DNA from: Nocardioides sp. CFH 31398 | GTDB taxonomy: Bacteria > Actinomycetota > Actinomycetes > Propionibacteriales > Nocardioidaceae | Assembly (NCBI RefSeq): GCF_022436705.1 | Contig: NZ_JAKUHT010000025.1 | Coordinates: 44,073-108,072 of the forward strand | Reading direction: 5' to 3' | Length of the DNA stretch: 64,000 nucleotides | Shown here: one piece after another, positions 9,189 through 16,945 of the stretch | How the letters are laid out: every line of letters starts with the position of its first letter | Numbering within the stretch: position 1 is the first letter of the stretch | Made by a program: the position numbers and the translations under genes | The notes under the pieces: generated by a model | The model's input: only the letters and a program-made list of their open reading frames with translations | Told to the model about the DNA's origin: nothing | Databases searched by the model: none

Positions 9189-10030
9189 TCGCTCGCGCCG
9201 CCCGAGGACGACGACCCGAGGGCACGGCGCCGCGGCCCGCCGGGAAGGCGCGTGGCGAGGTCGCCCAGGGGGCCGACCGCGCGGTGCAGGCTGTCGGCCG
9301 TCTCGGCCAGCGACGGGATGACCGCGGCCAGCTCGCGCAGCCGGGGCTCGACGGCCTCCAGGGCGGGCCCCAGCGCCACCAGGCGGTCGAGGGTGCCGCC
9401 GTCGGCGACCAGGGTCTCGACGAAGCCGTCCTCCACGAGCATCCGCTCGACGAGGCCGCCGGGCGCCAGCACGCGCTCGAGCACCCCGTCGTCGCGGGTC
9501 AGCCGGTCCAGGACCCCGTTCGGCGCCAGCAGGCGGTCCACGAAGCCGTCACCGTCGATGAGGCGCTCGACCGGGCCGCCCGGGGCCAGCAGCCGGTCGA
9601 TGGTCCCGTCGGGCTGGGTGAGCCGGTCGACCGCGCCACCCGGCGCCATCAGCCGGTCGAGGGGCCCGTTCTCCGCGGAGAGGCGGTCCAGCACGCCGCC
9701 CGGCTCGGCCAGGCGCAGCACCGGGCCGTCCTCGTCGAGCAGGCGGTCGAGGGTGCCGCCGCGCCGCAGCATCCGACCGAGCGGACGGTCCGCGGCGAAG
9801 ACGGAGTCGAGGGTCCGCACGATCCGCATCACGGCGGCGTCGTCGGCCAGGAGCTCGTTGACGCGCTCCGACGTGCCGCCCTCGCCGATCAGGCCGCGGA
9901 CCATGTCGGCGTACCCGCCGGGGCGCCGGACCGGACCGTCCGGGTGCGTCAGCGTGCCCAGCACGAGGGTGGTCCGGGTGGCGGCCACGCCGAGCCGGAA
10001 GGGGAGGGTCACCAGGTCGGGCAGGGCCAT
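9185..10030 (-). CDS. Protein of fourteen tandem decapeptide repeats, function unknown
   Basis: 281 residues. After an amphipathic N-terminus (residues 1-80), residues 82-221 form fourteen consecutive units of exactly ten residues. The consensus is G-x-[VLI]-[DE]-R-[LVM]-x-x-x-[GDN], for example GVLDRLSAEN, GAVDRLTQPD and GPVERLIDGD. Residues 222-260 look helical and the tail is Arg/Ser/Gly-rich. I see no signal peptide or membrane helix. The strict ten-residue period suggests a regular solenoid or repeated short helices. I do not recognise a characterised family. A -10 hexamer TAGTCT lies exactly six bases before the ATG, so the mRNA is probably leaderless. It forms an operon with the overlapping methyltransferase gene. 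Confidence 0.8.
   Translation of the reverse strand: MALPDLVTLPFRLGVAATRTTLVLGTLTHPDGPVRRPGGYADMVRGLIGEGGTSERVNELLADDAAVMRIVRTLDSVFAADRPLGRMLRRGGTLDRLLDEDGPVLRLAEPGGVLDRLSAENGPLDRLMAPGGAVDRLTQPDGTIDRLLAPGGPVERLIDGDGFVDRLLAPNGVLDRLTRDDGVLERVLAPGGLVERMLVEDGFVETLVADGGTLDRLVALGPALEAVEPRLRELAAVIPSLAETADSLHRAVGPLGDLATRLPGGPRRRALGSSSSGGASE
9368..9787 (-). repeat. Fourteen 30-bp coding repeats (decapeptides)
   Basis: This is the DNA for the decapeptide units of the preceding protein. The units are strictly in register (30 bp each) but diverged from each other, which suggests an old and constrained array rather than a recent slippage product. Confidence 0.8.
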
Positions 10031-10036
10031 GTCGGC

Positions 10037-10042
10037 AGACTA
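10037..10042 (-). promoter_or_regulatory. -10 element of a leaderless promoter (decapeptide-repeat gene)
   Basis: TAGTCT on the minus strand is separated by exactly six bases from the ATG at 10030. In actinobacteria a TANNNT hexamer at this distance places transcription initiation on the start codon. No ribosome-binding site is visible. Confidence 0.6.
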
Positions 10043-10075
10043 GTCCGCAGGCTCCGATCCCCCGGGACCCTCAGG

Positions 10076-10105
10076 TTGGACGGTGCCGGAGGCTGCGCGT
10101 AGTCT
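10076..10105 (+). promoter_or_regulatory. Promoter of rpsA
   Basis: TTGGAC (10076-10081), an 18-bp spacer and TAGTCT (10100-10105) resemble a SigA-type promoter. This gives a 5' leader of about 115 bases before the rpsA ATG. The -35 element lies within CCTCAGGTTGG, an 11-base string that also contains the -35 of sigA at 25624-25634 with the same spacer length. Confidence 0.55.
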
Positions 10106-10226
10106 TGACGTGCGCTGAGCCTGCTGTGCCCGCGGACCGAAGCGGAGCCCAGGCCCATCTCTCGATCGGGACCAGCCTCACGCGCGCCCGCACGACTCCA
10201 TTGACCCCCAAGGACCCACCCACTCC

Positions 10227-11735
10227 ATGACGAGCACCCTCTCGACCTCTCCCGACCTGCACGATGGCGACGCCCCCCAGGTGGCGGTGAACGACATCGG
10301 GTCGGAGGAGGACTTCCTCGCTGCGATCGACCTCACGATCAAGTACTTCAACGACGGCGACATCGTCGACGGCACCATCGTCAAGGTGGACCGCGACGAG
10401 GTCCTCCTCGACATCGGCTACAAGACCGAGGGCGTCATCCCCTCGCGCGAGCTGTCGATCAAGCACGACGTGGACCCCAACGAGGTCGTCCAGGTCGGCG
10501 ACGCCGTCGAGGCGCTCGTCCTCCAGAAGGAGGACAAGGAGGGTCGCCTGATCCTGTCCAAGAAGCGCGCCCAGTACGAGCGCGCCTGGGGCACGATCGA
10601 GCAGGTCAAGGAGGAGGACGGCGTCGTCGAGGGCACCGTCATCGAGGTCGTCAAGGGCGGCCTGATCCTCGACATCGGCCTGCGCGGCTTCCTGCCGGCG
10701 TCGCTGGTCGAGATGCGTCGCGTCCGCGACCTGCAGCCCTACGTCGGCCAGCAGCTCGAGGCGAAGATCATCGAGCTCGACAAGAACCGCAACAACGTCG
10801 TCCTCTCGCGTCGTGCGTGGCTCGAGCAGACCCAGTCCGAGGTCCGCCAGTCCTTCCTCACCCAGCTCCAGCGCGGCCAGATCCGCAAGGGCGTCGTGTC
10901 GTCGATCGTCAACTTCGGTGCGTTCGTCGACCTCGGCGGCGTCGACGGTCTGGTCCACGTCTCCGAGCTGTCCTGGAAGCACATCGACCACCCCTCCGAG
11001 GTCGTGGCCGTGGGCGACGAGGTCACCGTCGAGGTCCTCGACGTCGACATGGACCGCGAGCGGGTCTCGCTGTCGCTCAAGGCGACGCAGGAGGACCCCT
11101 GGCAGCACTTCGCGCGCACCCACCAGATCGGTCAGATCGTCCCGGGCAAGGTCACCAAGCTGGTGCCGTTCGGCTCGTTCGTCCGCGTCGAGGAGGGCAT
11201 CGAGGGCCTGGTCCACATCTCCGAGCTGGCCGAGCGCCACGTGGAGATCCCGGAGCAGATCGTCAACGTCAACGACGACGTCATGGTGAAGATCATCGAC
11301 ATCGACCTCGAGCGTCGCCGGATCTCGCTGTCGCTGAAGCAGGCCAACGACACGGCCACCGCCGCGGACGCCGAGGAGTTCGACCCGACGCTGTACGGCA
11401 TGACCGCGTCGTACGACGACCAGGGCAACTACATCTACCCGGAGGGCTTCGACCCGGAGACGGGCGAGTGGCTCGAGGGCTACGACGAGCAGCGCGCCGC
11501 CTGGGAGGAGCAGTACGCCAAGGCGCACGCCCGCTGGGAGGCCCACGTCAAGCAGCAGGCCGAGGCCCGTGCGGCCGACGCCGAGGCCGGCGAGGCGACG
11601 TCGTACTCCTCCGGTGGCGACACCGGCGGCGCGGCGCGCTCCGACGACGGTGACACCGGCTCCGGCGGTGGCTCCCTGGCCTCCGACGAGGCCCTGCAGG
11701 CGCTGCGCGAGAAGCTCACCGGCGGGGGCAGCTGA
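10227..11735 (+). CDS. rpsA: 30S ribosomal protein S1
   Basis: 502 residues with four S1 (OB-fold) RNA-binding domains at about 44-113, 131-196, 217-285 and 302-371. The third and fourth are the best conserved (VVSSIVNFGAFVDLGGVDGL; VTKLVPFGSFVRVEEGIEGL). S1 binds mRNA and helps recruit it to the 30S subunit. Actinobacterial S1 has four domains rather than the six of E. coli. The C-terminal 120 residues are an acidic and Tyr/Gly-rich tail with FDPTLYG and YPEGFDPETGEW, typical of actinobacterial S1. A long leader and strong promoter precede it and a strong terminator follows, so it is expressed on its own. Confidence 0.97.
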   Translation: MTSTLSTSPDLHDGDAPQVAVNDIGSEEDFLAAIDLTIKYFNDGDIVDGTIVKVDRDEVLLDIGYKTEGVIPSRELSIKHDVDPNEVVQVGDAVEALVLQKEDKEGRLILSKKRAQYERAWGTIEQVKEEDGVVEGTVIEVVKGGLILDIGLRGFLPASLVEMRRVRDLQPYVGQQLEAKIIELDKNRNNVVLSRRAWLEQTQSEVRQSFLTQLQRGQIRKGVVSSIVNFGAFVDLGGVDGLVHVSELSWKHIDHPSEVVAVGDEVTVEVLDVDMDRERVSLSLKATQEDPWQHFARTHQIGQIVPGKVTKLVPFGSFVRVEEGIEGLVHISELAERHVEIPEQIVNVNDDVMVKIIDIDLERRRISLSLKQANDTATAADAEEFDPTLYGMTASYDDQGNYIYPEGFDPETGEWLEGYDEQRAAWEEQYAKAHARWEAHVKQQAEARAADAEAGEATSYSSGGDTGGAARSDDGDTGSGGGSLASDEALQALREKLTGGGS

Positions 11736-11756
11736 CCCGCGGCTCGACCTGACGAA

Positions 11757-11796
11757 GACGAACGGCCCCACCTCCTCGGAGGCGGGGCCGTTCGTC
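11757..11796 (+). terminator. Rho-independent-type terminator of rpsA
   Basis: A perfect 13-bp stem (11757-11769 with 11784-11796), with a loop that itself contains CCTC/GAGG, followed by GTTCCC. It starts 21 bases after the rpsA stop. Confidence 0.85.
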
Positions 11797-11831
11797 GTTC
11801 CCGGTGTCGGTGGGAGTGGGTGGGGGATCGG

Positions 11832-11996
11832 TCACGCGGCGAGGTCCCAGGGCGAGGCGAAGGAGTCGGGCACGTGGCTGCGCGGTGGCGTGGTCCGGGG
11901 CCCGGGGGTGTCGCGGAACACGACGTGGACGGTCCAGGCCAGGAGGACCAGCGAGAGGGCGGCGACGGCGAGGAGGACGGCTGCGGTAGTGGTCAT
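11832..11996 (-). CDS. Small single-span membrane protein, 54 residues
   Basis: The ATG at 11996 has AGGA about eight bases upstream. Residues 4-28 form one hydrophobic helix (AAVLLAVAALSLVLLAWTVH), followed by a Pro/Thr/Arg-rich tail. I do not recognise the family. It is divergent from the DJ-1/PfpI-AraC regulator gene. The two share a 93-bp intergenic region containing a perfect palindrome, so the regulator may control it. A longer reading frame runs upstream through the regulator but lacks coding character. Confidence 0.55.
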   Translation of the reverse strand: MTTTAAVLLAVAALSLVLLAWTVHVVFRDTPGPRTTPPRSHVPDSFASPWDLAA

Positions 11997-12024
11997 GGCA
12001 GTAATCCTGCGCCCGTCGCGATCG

Positions 12025-12038
12025 TGCCACCAGTGGCA
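12025..12038. promoter_or_regulatory. Palindrome in divergent promoter region (operator candidate)
   Basis: TGCCAC-CA-GTGGCA is a perfect inverted repeat midway between the divergent small membrane protein gene and the AraC-type regulator gene. Single TGGCAG or TGCCAT half-sites recur near 11996-12001 and 12064-12069. The likely ligand is the adjacent regulator; this is inferred from position. Confidence 0.45.
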
Positions 12039-12089
12039 GAAAGGTCGACGCTCGTTGATTTCCTGCCATCTCTGCGCCAGGCTGGAGGC

Positions 12090-13037
12090 ATGCGCAAGGT
12101 GGCGGTGCTGGTCCAGGACGGGGCCGAGGCGTTCGGTCTCGGGGCGATGTGCGAGGTGTTCGCCGAGCCCTACCACCCGGAGGACGACAACCCGGTGTTC
12201 GACTTCGTCGTCGCCACGCCGCGTCCCGGCCGCGTCGAGGGGTCGTCCGGCTTCGACCTGCACGTGGACGCCGACCTCTCGGCGGCGGACGACGCCGACC
12301 TCGTCATCGTCACCCCGAAGCGGGACTACCTCGAGCCCTCGCCCGAGGTGGCGGCCGTCGTCAGGGCGGCGCACGACCGGGGCGCCCTGGTCCTCGCCCA
12401 CTGCACCGCGGTGTTCGTGCTGGGGGAGGCGGGCCTGCTCGACGGGCGCCGCTGCGCCACCCACTGGCGGCACGCACCCGCCCTGACCGCGCGCTTCCCG
12501 GACGCGCTCGTCGACCCGGACGTGCTGTACGTGCAGGACGGCACCGTCGTCACCGGTGCCGGCTCCGCGGCCGGGCTGGACGCCGCGCTCCACCTCCTGC
12601 GGCAGGTGTTCGGCGCCCGGCACGCCGCGATGGCCGCCCGGCGCATGGTCGTCCCGCCCCACCGCGACGGGGGGCAGGCGCAGTTCATCGCCCGGGCCGT
12701 CCCCGCCTGCGACACCGAGTCGCTGGGTGGCCTGCTGCCCTGGATCGCCGAGCACCTCGCCGACGACCTGAGCGTCGAGGCCCTCGCACGCGTCGCCCAC
12801 ATGTCGCCACGCACGTTCGCTCGTCGCTTCCGTGACGAGACGGGCGAGACCCCGCACGCCTGGGTGACCCGCCAGCGCGTGCACGCCGCGGAGGAGCTGC
12901 TGGAGCGGACCGACCTGGGCGTCGAGCAGGTGGCCCACATGGTCGGCTTCGGCAACGCCGCGGCACTGCGTCACCACTTCACCCGGGTCCGCGGCCTCGC
13001 ACCGCTGGAGTACCGGCGCCGCTTCGGCGCCGCCTGA
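12090..13037 (+). CDS. DJ-1/PfpI-AraC family transcriptional regulator
   Basis: 315 residues from the ATG at 12090 (GGAGG just upstream). Longer starts add a low-complexity leader. Residues 1-175 form a type-1 glutamine-amidotransferase-like fold with a nucleophile-elbow-like Cys in AHCTAVFVLGEAGLLDG. The following CATHWRHA is the pattern of this regulator subfamily (GlxA/FtrA type). Residues about 210-315 are an AraC HTH pair (LSVEALARVAHMSPRTFARR; a second helix-turn-helix around VEQVAHMVGFGNAAALRHHF) ending LAPLEYRRRF. It probably senses a small metabolite through the N-domain. Likely targets are itself and the divergent small membrane protein gene. Confidence 0.9.
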   Translation: MRKVAVLVQDGAEAFGLGAMCEVFAEPYHPEDDNPVFDFVVATPRPGRVEGSSGFDLHVDADLSAADDADLVIVTPKRDYLEPSPEVAAVVRAAHDRGALVLAHCTAVFVLGEAGLLDGRRCATHWRHAPALTARFPDALVDPDVLYVQDGTVVTGAGSAAGLDAALHLLRQVFGARHAAMAARRMVVPPHRDGGQAQFIARAVPACDTESLGGLLPWIAEHLADDLSVEALARVAHMSPRTFARRFRDETGETPHAWVTRQRVHAAEELLERTDLGVEQVAHMVGFGNAAALRHHFTRVRGLAPLEYRRRFGAA

Positions 13038-13065
13038 GCCGGGCGCTCCGGGGGAGACTGGGTCC

Positions 13066-13734
13066 ATGCCCGTCGAGATCACGGTCCGCGGCAAGCACGA
13101 GCTGCGCCGCCGGCCCGAGCGCGCCACCGCCCGGGTGCTCGTCCGCGTCGAGGGCTCCTCGGGCGCGGAGGCGGCGGCCCACCTCGCGGCCTCGGCGGCC
13201 CGCGTGGCGGACTCGCTCCGCGCCCTGCACGACGCCGAGGCGGGCCCGGTGACCTGGTGGGCGAGCGACGCCGTCCGTACCAGTGCCCACCGCCCCCACC
13301 ACGACAAGGGCAAGCAGCTGCCGCTGGTGCACCAGGCGACGCAGGGGTTCGGCGCCAAGTTCTCGGACTTCGCCCGCCTGGGCGGATGGCTCACCGAGAC
13401 CGCGCAGGTGCCCGGTTTCACCGTCTCCGGGGTGCAGTGGGCGCTCACCGAGGTGACGCGGGACTCGCTGGTGACCCGGACCCGTCACGAGGCGGTGCTC
13501 GCGGCCCGGGCGAAGGCCCAGGACTACGCCGACGCGGCCGGGCTGGGGCCGGTGCGGCTGGCGGCGGTGGCGGACGCCGGCATGCTCGGCGACGGGTTGG
13601 ACCCCTCCCACCCGGGGGCGTCCCCGATGGCCGCACGCACGGCCGCCGCCGTCGGCCCGGGCGAGGAGCTGTCGCTGGTGCCCGAGGACGTCGTGCTCAC
13701 CGCCCGCGTCGACGCCCGGTTCCTGGCCGACTGA
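13066..13734 (+). CDS. SIMPL domain (DUF541) protein
   Basis: 222 residues. The N-terminus ITVRGKHELRRRPERATARV and the C-terminal beta strand ending VVLTARVDARFLAD match the SIMPL/DUF541 fold (the family of BP26 and the kinase-associated SIMPL). No signal peptide is visible, unlike many Gram-negative members, so this copy looks cytoplasmic. The molecular role is unknown; periplasmic relatives have been linked to stress. A GGGGGAG stretch precedes the ATG, and GAGACT six bases before it could instead make the gene leaderless. It lies in tandem with coaE but has its own promoter signals. Confidence 0.8.
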   Translation: MPVEITVRGKHELRRRPERATARVLVRVEGSSGAEAAAHLAASAARVADSLRALHDAEAGPVTWWASDAVRTSAHRPHHDKGKQLPLVHQATQGFGAKFSDFARLGGWLTETAQVPGFTVSGVQWALTEVTRDSLVTRTRHEAVLAARAKAQDYADAAGLGPVRLAAVADAGMLGDGLDPSHPGASPMAARTAAAVGPGEELSLVPEDVVLTARVDARFLAD

Positions 13735-13755
13735 GGAGCCTCACCCCCCGGCTCC

Positions 13756-13761
13756 TACGGT
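13756..13761 (+). promoter_or_regulatory. -10 element of a leaderless promoter (coaE)
   Basis: TACGGT, then exactly six bases, then the coaE ATG at 13768. No Shine-Dalgarno sequence is visible. Confidence 0.6.
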
Positions 13762-13767
13762 GGGGCC

Positions 13768-14376
13768 ATGCGAGTCGGACTCACGGGCGGCGTCGCCTCG
13801 GGCAAGAGCACGGTGGCTGCCGTGCTGGTCGACCTCGGTGCCGTGCTGGTCGACGCCGACGTCCTCGCCCGTGAGGTGGTCGCGCCCGGCACGGACGGCC
13901 TGGCCGCCGTCGTCGACGCCTTCGGGACCGAGGTCCTGACCGCCGAGGGTGAGCTCGACCGCCCCGCGGTGGGCCGCCTGGTGTTCGGCGACCCCGAGCG
14001 CCGGCGCGCGCTCGAGGCGATCGTCCACCCCCGCGTGCGGGCCCGTGCCGCGGAGCTCGAGGCCGCCGCGCCCGCGGGCGCGCTCGTCGTCCACGACATC
14101 CCGCTGCTCGTCGAGACCGGCCAGGCCGCGGACTTCGACGCCGTGGTGGTCGTCGACGCGCCGCCGGACGTCCAGCGCCGGCGCATGGTGGAGCGCCGCG
14201 GCATGAGCGCCGAGGACGCCGACGCCCGGATCGCCGCCCAGGCCGACCGCGCCACCCGGCTCGCCGCCGCCACCCACGTCGTGGAGAACACCGGCGACCT
14301 CGACGCCCTGCGCACCCGCGTCGAGGAGGTCCACGCCGAGCTGGTGGCGACCGCGGACACCCCGGGCCCCGCGTGA
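13768..14376 (+). CDS. coaE: Dephospho-CoA kinase
   Basis: 202 residues, the normal length. It catalyses the last step of coenzyme A synthesis, phosphorylating the 3'-hydroxyl of dephospho-CoA. The P-loop GLTGGVASGKST begins at residue 4. DADVLAREVV follows the usual D-A-D motif that binds substrate, and HPRVRARAAEL and VHDIPLLVETG are conserved CoaE segments. Some actinobacterial CoaE proteins carry a C-terminal GrpB-like domain; this one does not. Its stop overlaps the GTG start of the GH3 lipoprotein gene by four bases, so the two are translationally coupled. Confidence 0.97.
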   Translation: MRVGLTGGVASGKSTVAAVLVDLGAVLVDADVLAREVVAPGTDGLAAVVDAFGTEVLTAEGELDRPAVGRLVFGDPERRRALEAIVHPRVRARAAELEAAAPAGALVVHDIPLLVETGQAADFDAVVVVDAPPDVQRRRMVERRGMSAEDADARIAAQADRATRLAAATHVVENTGDLDALRTRVEEVHAELVATADTPGPA

Positions 14377-15689
14377 GGCGTCGTCGTGCGGCAGCGCCCG
14401 CCCTGGCCGGTCTCCTGCTCCTCGCGGCCTGCGGAGCCCCGGCGGCGGGACCGCCCGAGGTTCCCGACCCCGGCCGGGCCACGTCGGCGTCCCCGACCCC
14501 CGCCGACGGGTCGGAGGCCGACGTGCCCACCGCGTGGGGGCCGACGACCGCCGAGCTCGGGGAGGCGGCCGACCTGGTCGCCGCGATGGACGACGACGAG
14601 CTGGCCGGGCAGGTGATCGTGGGTCGCTACGCCGGCACCGACCCGGCGGAGCCCGCCGCCCTCGTCGACGACCTGCACCTCGCCGGGGTGAGCGTCACGA
14701 ACGGCAACGTCCTGGACGCCGAGCAGGTCCGCGCCACGACCGCCGCCGTCGCCGAGGCCGCCGCGGACCGCCCCTACCCGCCGGTCATCGGCATCGACCA
14801 GGAGGGCGGCACCGTCTCGCACCTGGGCGATGTCGGCACGCGGTTCCCCGCCTTCGCCGACGCCGGGCGGGCCGTCGCGGGCGACCTGCCCGACCCCGCC
14901 ACGGGGGAGGGCGGCGGCACCGCCGGGCGCAGCGCCGTCCGCGCCGCCGCCCGGGCCACCGGTCTCGAGCTCCGGTCGCTCGGCTTCACCTGGGTGTGGG
15001 CCCCGGTCGCCGACGTGACGATCGGCTCCGCCGACCCGACCATCGGCAGCCGCTCGGCGTCGTCGGACCCCGAGGTCGCCGGCCGCACGGCCGCGACCGC
15101 CCTCACCGGGTACCGCGCGGCGGCCGTCGTGTCGACGACCAAGCACTTCCCCGGCCACGGGGCCGTCACGGCGGACAGCCACGAGGTGCTCCCGGAGCTG
15201 CCCGGCAGCCTCGACGACCTGGCCGCCACGGAGCTGCCGCCGTTCGCGACGGCGGTCGACCGGGGTGCGCCGGCCGTGATGATGGGCCACCTCGACGTCC
15301 CGGCGCTCGACCCCGGCGTCCCCGCGAGCCTGTCGCCCGCGGCGTACGCGCTCCTGCGCGACGACCTCGGCTTCGAGGGCGTCGCGATCACGGACTCCCT
15401 CGGCATGGGGGCGGTCGCGGGGCAGGACCGGCCCGCCGTGCAGGCGCTCGCCGCCGGTGCGGACCTGCTGCTCATGCCCGTCGACACCCGCGTGACCCAC
15501 CAGGTGGTCGTCGACGCCCTCGCGTCCGGCGACCTCGGGCGCGAGCGCGTCGAGGAGGCGGCCACCCCCGTCGTCGCGCTGCAGCTGTGGCAGCAGCGGT
15601 GGGCCGCGGACAACCCCGTGCCCGACGACGTCACCCTGAGGGCGCAGAAGGCCGCCGACGCGTTGGCGTCGGCGGCCTCCGGCTACTGA
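14373..15689 (+). CDS. Glycoside hydrolase family 3 lipoprotein (beta-N-acetylhexosaminidase-like)
   Basis: 438 residues from a GTG coupled to coaE. The lipobox LLLAAC places the lipidated Cys at residue 20, so the enzyme is anchored outside the membrane. The GH3 barrel is complete: IGIDQEGGTVSHL, KHFPGHGAVTADSHEVLPEL (the His-Asp pair used as acid/base in NagZ-type enzymes) and the nucleophile Asp341 in VAITDSLGMG. NagZ-type enzymes release N-acetylglucosamine from muropeptides, so the inferred role is peptidoglycan turnover. The gap to the convergent sigma gene holds GC-rich hairpins. Confidence 0.92.
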   Translation: MRRRRAAAPALAGLLLLAACGAPAAGPPEVPDPGRATSASPTPADGSEADVPTAWGPTTAELGEAADLVAAMDDDELAGQVIVGRYAGTDPAEPAALVDDLHLAGVSVTNGNVLDAEQVRATTAAVAEAAADRPYPPVIGIDQEGGTVSHLGDVGTRFPAFADAGRAVAGDLPDPATGEGGGTAGRSAVRAAARATGLELRSLGFTWVWAPVADVTIGSADPTIGSRSASSDPEVAGRTAATALTGYRAAAVVSTTKHFPGHGAVTADSHEVLPELPGSLDDLAATELPPFATAVDRGAPAVMMGHLDVPALDPGVPASLSPAAYALLRDDLGFEGVAITDSLGMGAVAGQDRPAVQALAAGADLLLMPVDTRVTHQVVVDALASGDLGRERVEEAATPVVALQLWQQRWAADNPVPDDVTLRAQKAADALASAASGY

Positions 15690-15692
15690 CCA

Positions 15693-15739
15693 CCCCCCCG
15701 GCGGGGGGCGGGGGAGGGCGCGCCGGCGTCGCGCCGGCG
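15693..15739. terminator. GC hairpins between convergent GH3 and sigma genes
   Basis: A C-run/G-run hairpin (15694-15699 with 15703-15708) is followed by a perfect 8-bp stem with a 3-base loop (15721-15728 and 15732-15739). The second stem begins five bases beyond the last conserved sigma-factor codon on the minus strand. It is just where a terminator of that gene should be. Confidence 0.65.
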
Positions 15740-15743
15740 GGCA

Positions 15744-16703
15744 GGCAGCCAGGTCCGGGTCCGCGAACGTGCGCAGCTTCTGCAGCGCCTCCCGCTCGAG
15801 CTGGCGGACCCGCTCGGCGGAGATGCCGTGCTTGACGCCGATGTCGGCGAGCTTGTGCTGGCGGCCGTCGGTGAGGCCGTACCGCGAGCGGATGATGTCC
15901 GCGGCCCGGTCGTCGAGCAGCCCCACCAGGTCGTTCAGGCGGTCGCGGGACTCGGTGTCCAGCACCGTGAGGTCCGGGCTGGGCGCGGTCTCCTGGGCCA
16001 TGAGGTCGCCGAGCGAGGTGTCGCCGTCCTCGTCCACCGGGGTGTCGAGGCTGACGTGCTCGCGGCCCCAGGACAGCAGGTCGAGCACGCGGTCGACGTC
16101 CATGCCCAGCTCGCCGGCGATCTCGGCGGGCTCCGGCTCGCGGCCGAGCTGGCGCTCCAGGGTGCGACGGGCGCCGCCGACCTGGTTGAGCTCCTCGACG
16201 ACGTGGACGGGGAGCCGCACCACGCGCGCCTGCTGTGCGATGCCGCGCGTGATCGCCTGGCGGACCCACCACGTGGCGTAGGTCGAGAACTTGTAGCCCT
16301 TCGCGTAGTCGAACTTCTCGACCGCGCGGATCAGGCCGGTGTTGCCCTCCTGGATCAGGTCGAGCATCGGCATCTGCGAGCGGCCGTACTTGCGCGCGAT
16401 GGACACCACGAGGCGCAGGTTTGCGTTGATGAACGTCTGGACGGCGCGCTGCCCCTCGGCGGCGATCCACTCCAGCTCCTCCTGGGTGGCGCGCATCGGG
16501 GCGCCGCCCTTGCGGCGCCCGACGCGACCCTCCTTCAGCAGGGCCTCGGCCATCAGGCCGGCCTCGATCGTCTTGGAGAGCTCGACCTCGGTGACGGCGT
16601 CCAGCAGGGGGGTCCGGGCGATCTCGTCGAGATAGAGACCGACGCTGTCGCGGCCCTCGATCTCGCGGTTCGCGCTGGGCCGGGTTGCGGTCCGTGTTGC
16701 CAT
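15744..16703 (-). CDS. Group-2 (primary-like) RNA polymerase sigma factor; stop codon lost
   Basis: 320 conserved residues from the ATG at 16703, preceded by GGAGGAGGAGG. Regions 1.2 to 4.2 are complete: SVGLYLDEIARTPLL, NLRLVVSIARKYGRS, LIQEGNTGLIRAVEKFDYAK, YATWWVRQAITRG and the 4.2 helix ISAERVRQLEREALQKLR. This resembles SigB of mycobacteria or the HrdA/C/D proteins of Streptomyces. The protein should end at ...FADPDLAA, but the next codon (15741-15743) is TGC, one substitution from TGA, and the frame then stays open to 13755 antisense to the GH3 and coaE genes. The terminator hairpin lies right behind the expected stop. The coordinates given end at the last conserved residue. Either the stop is genuinely lost, giving a 982-residue or nonstop product, or a base is wrong. 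Confidence 0.88.
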
Positions 16704-16895
16704 GCGACGCCTCCTCCTCCGGTCGGTTCCGCCGTCTCTCGTCCGAGGCGGTGCACCGACATCCACACAACGGGTTCGGCCCCAGGTGGATTCCCGGATG
16801 GCCCGTTCGTGCCTGTCACCCCATCCGACGTCCGGTCCGACCCGGAAGTTGCCCGAACGGCGGAATCTCAGCGACTTCTCAGCCCCGGTACCCAG

Positions 16896-16921
16896 CGGCC
16901 CCGGGCACTCACCCGGGGCCG
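16896..16921 (-). terminator. Terminator of oligopeptidase B gene
   Basis: A perfect 10-bp stem with a 6-base loop, 25 bases past the stop codon of the protease gene. The rest of 16704-16945 is the upstream region of the sigma factor gene; I see no further gene there. Confidence 0.65.
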
Positions 16922-16945
16922 GCGACGGCGCGCAGCGGGGAGGGA

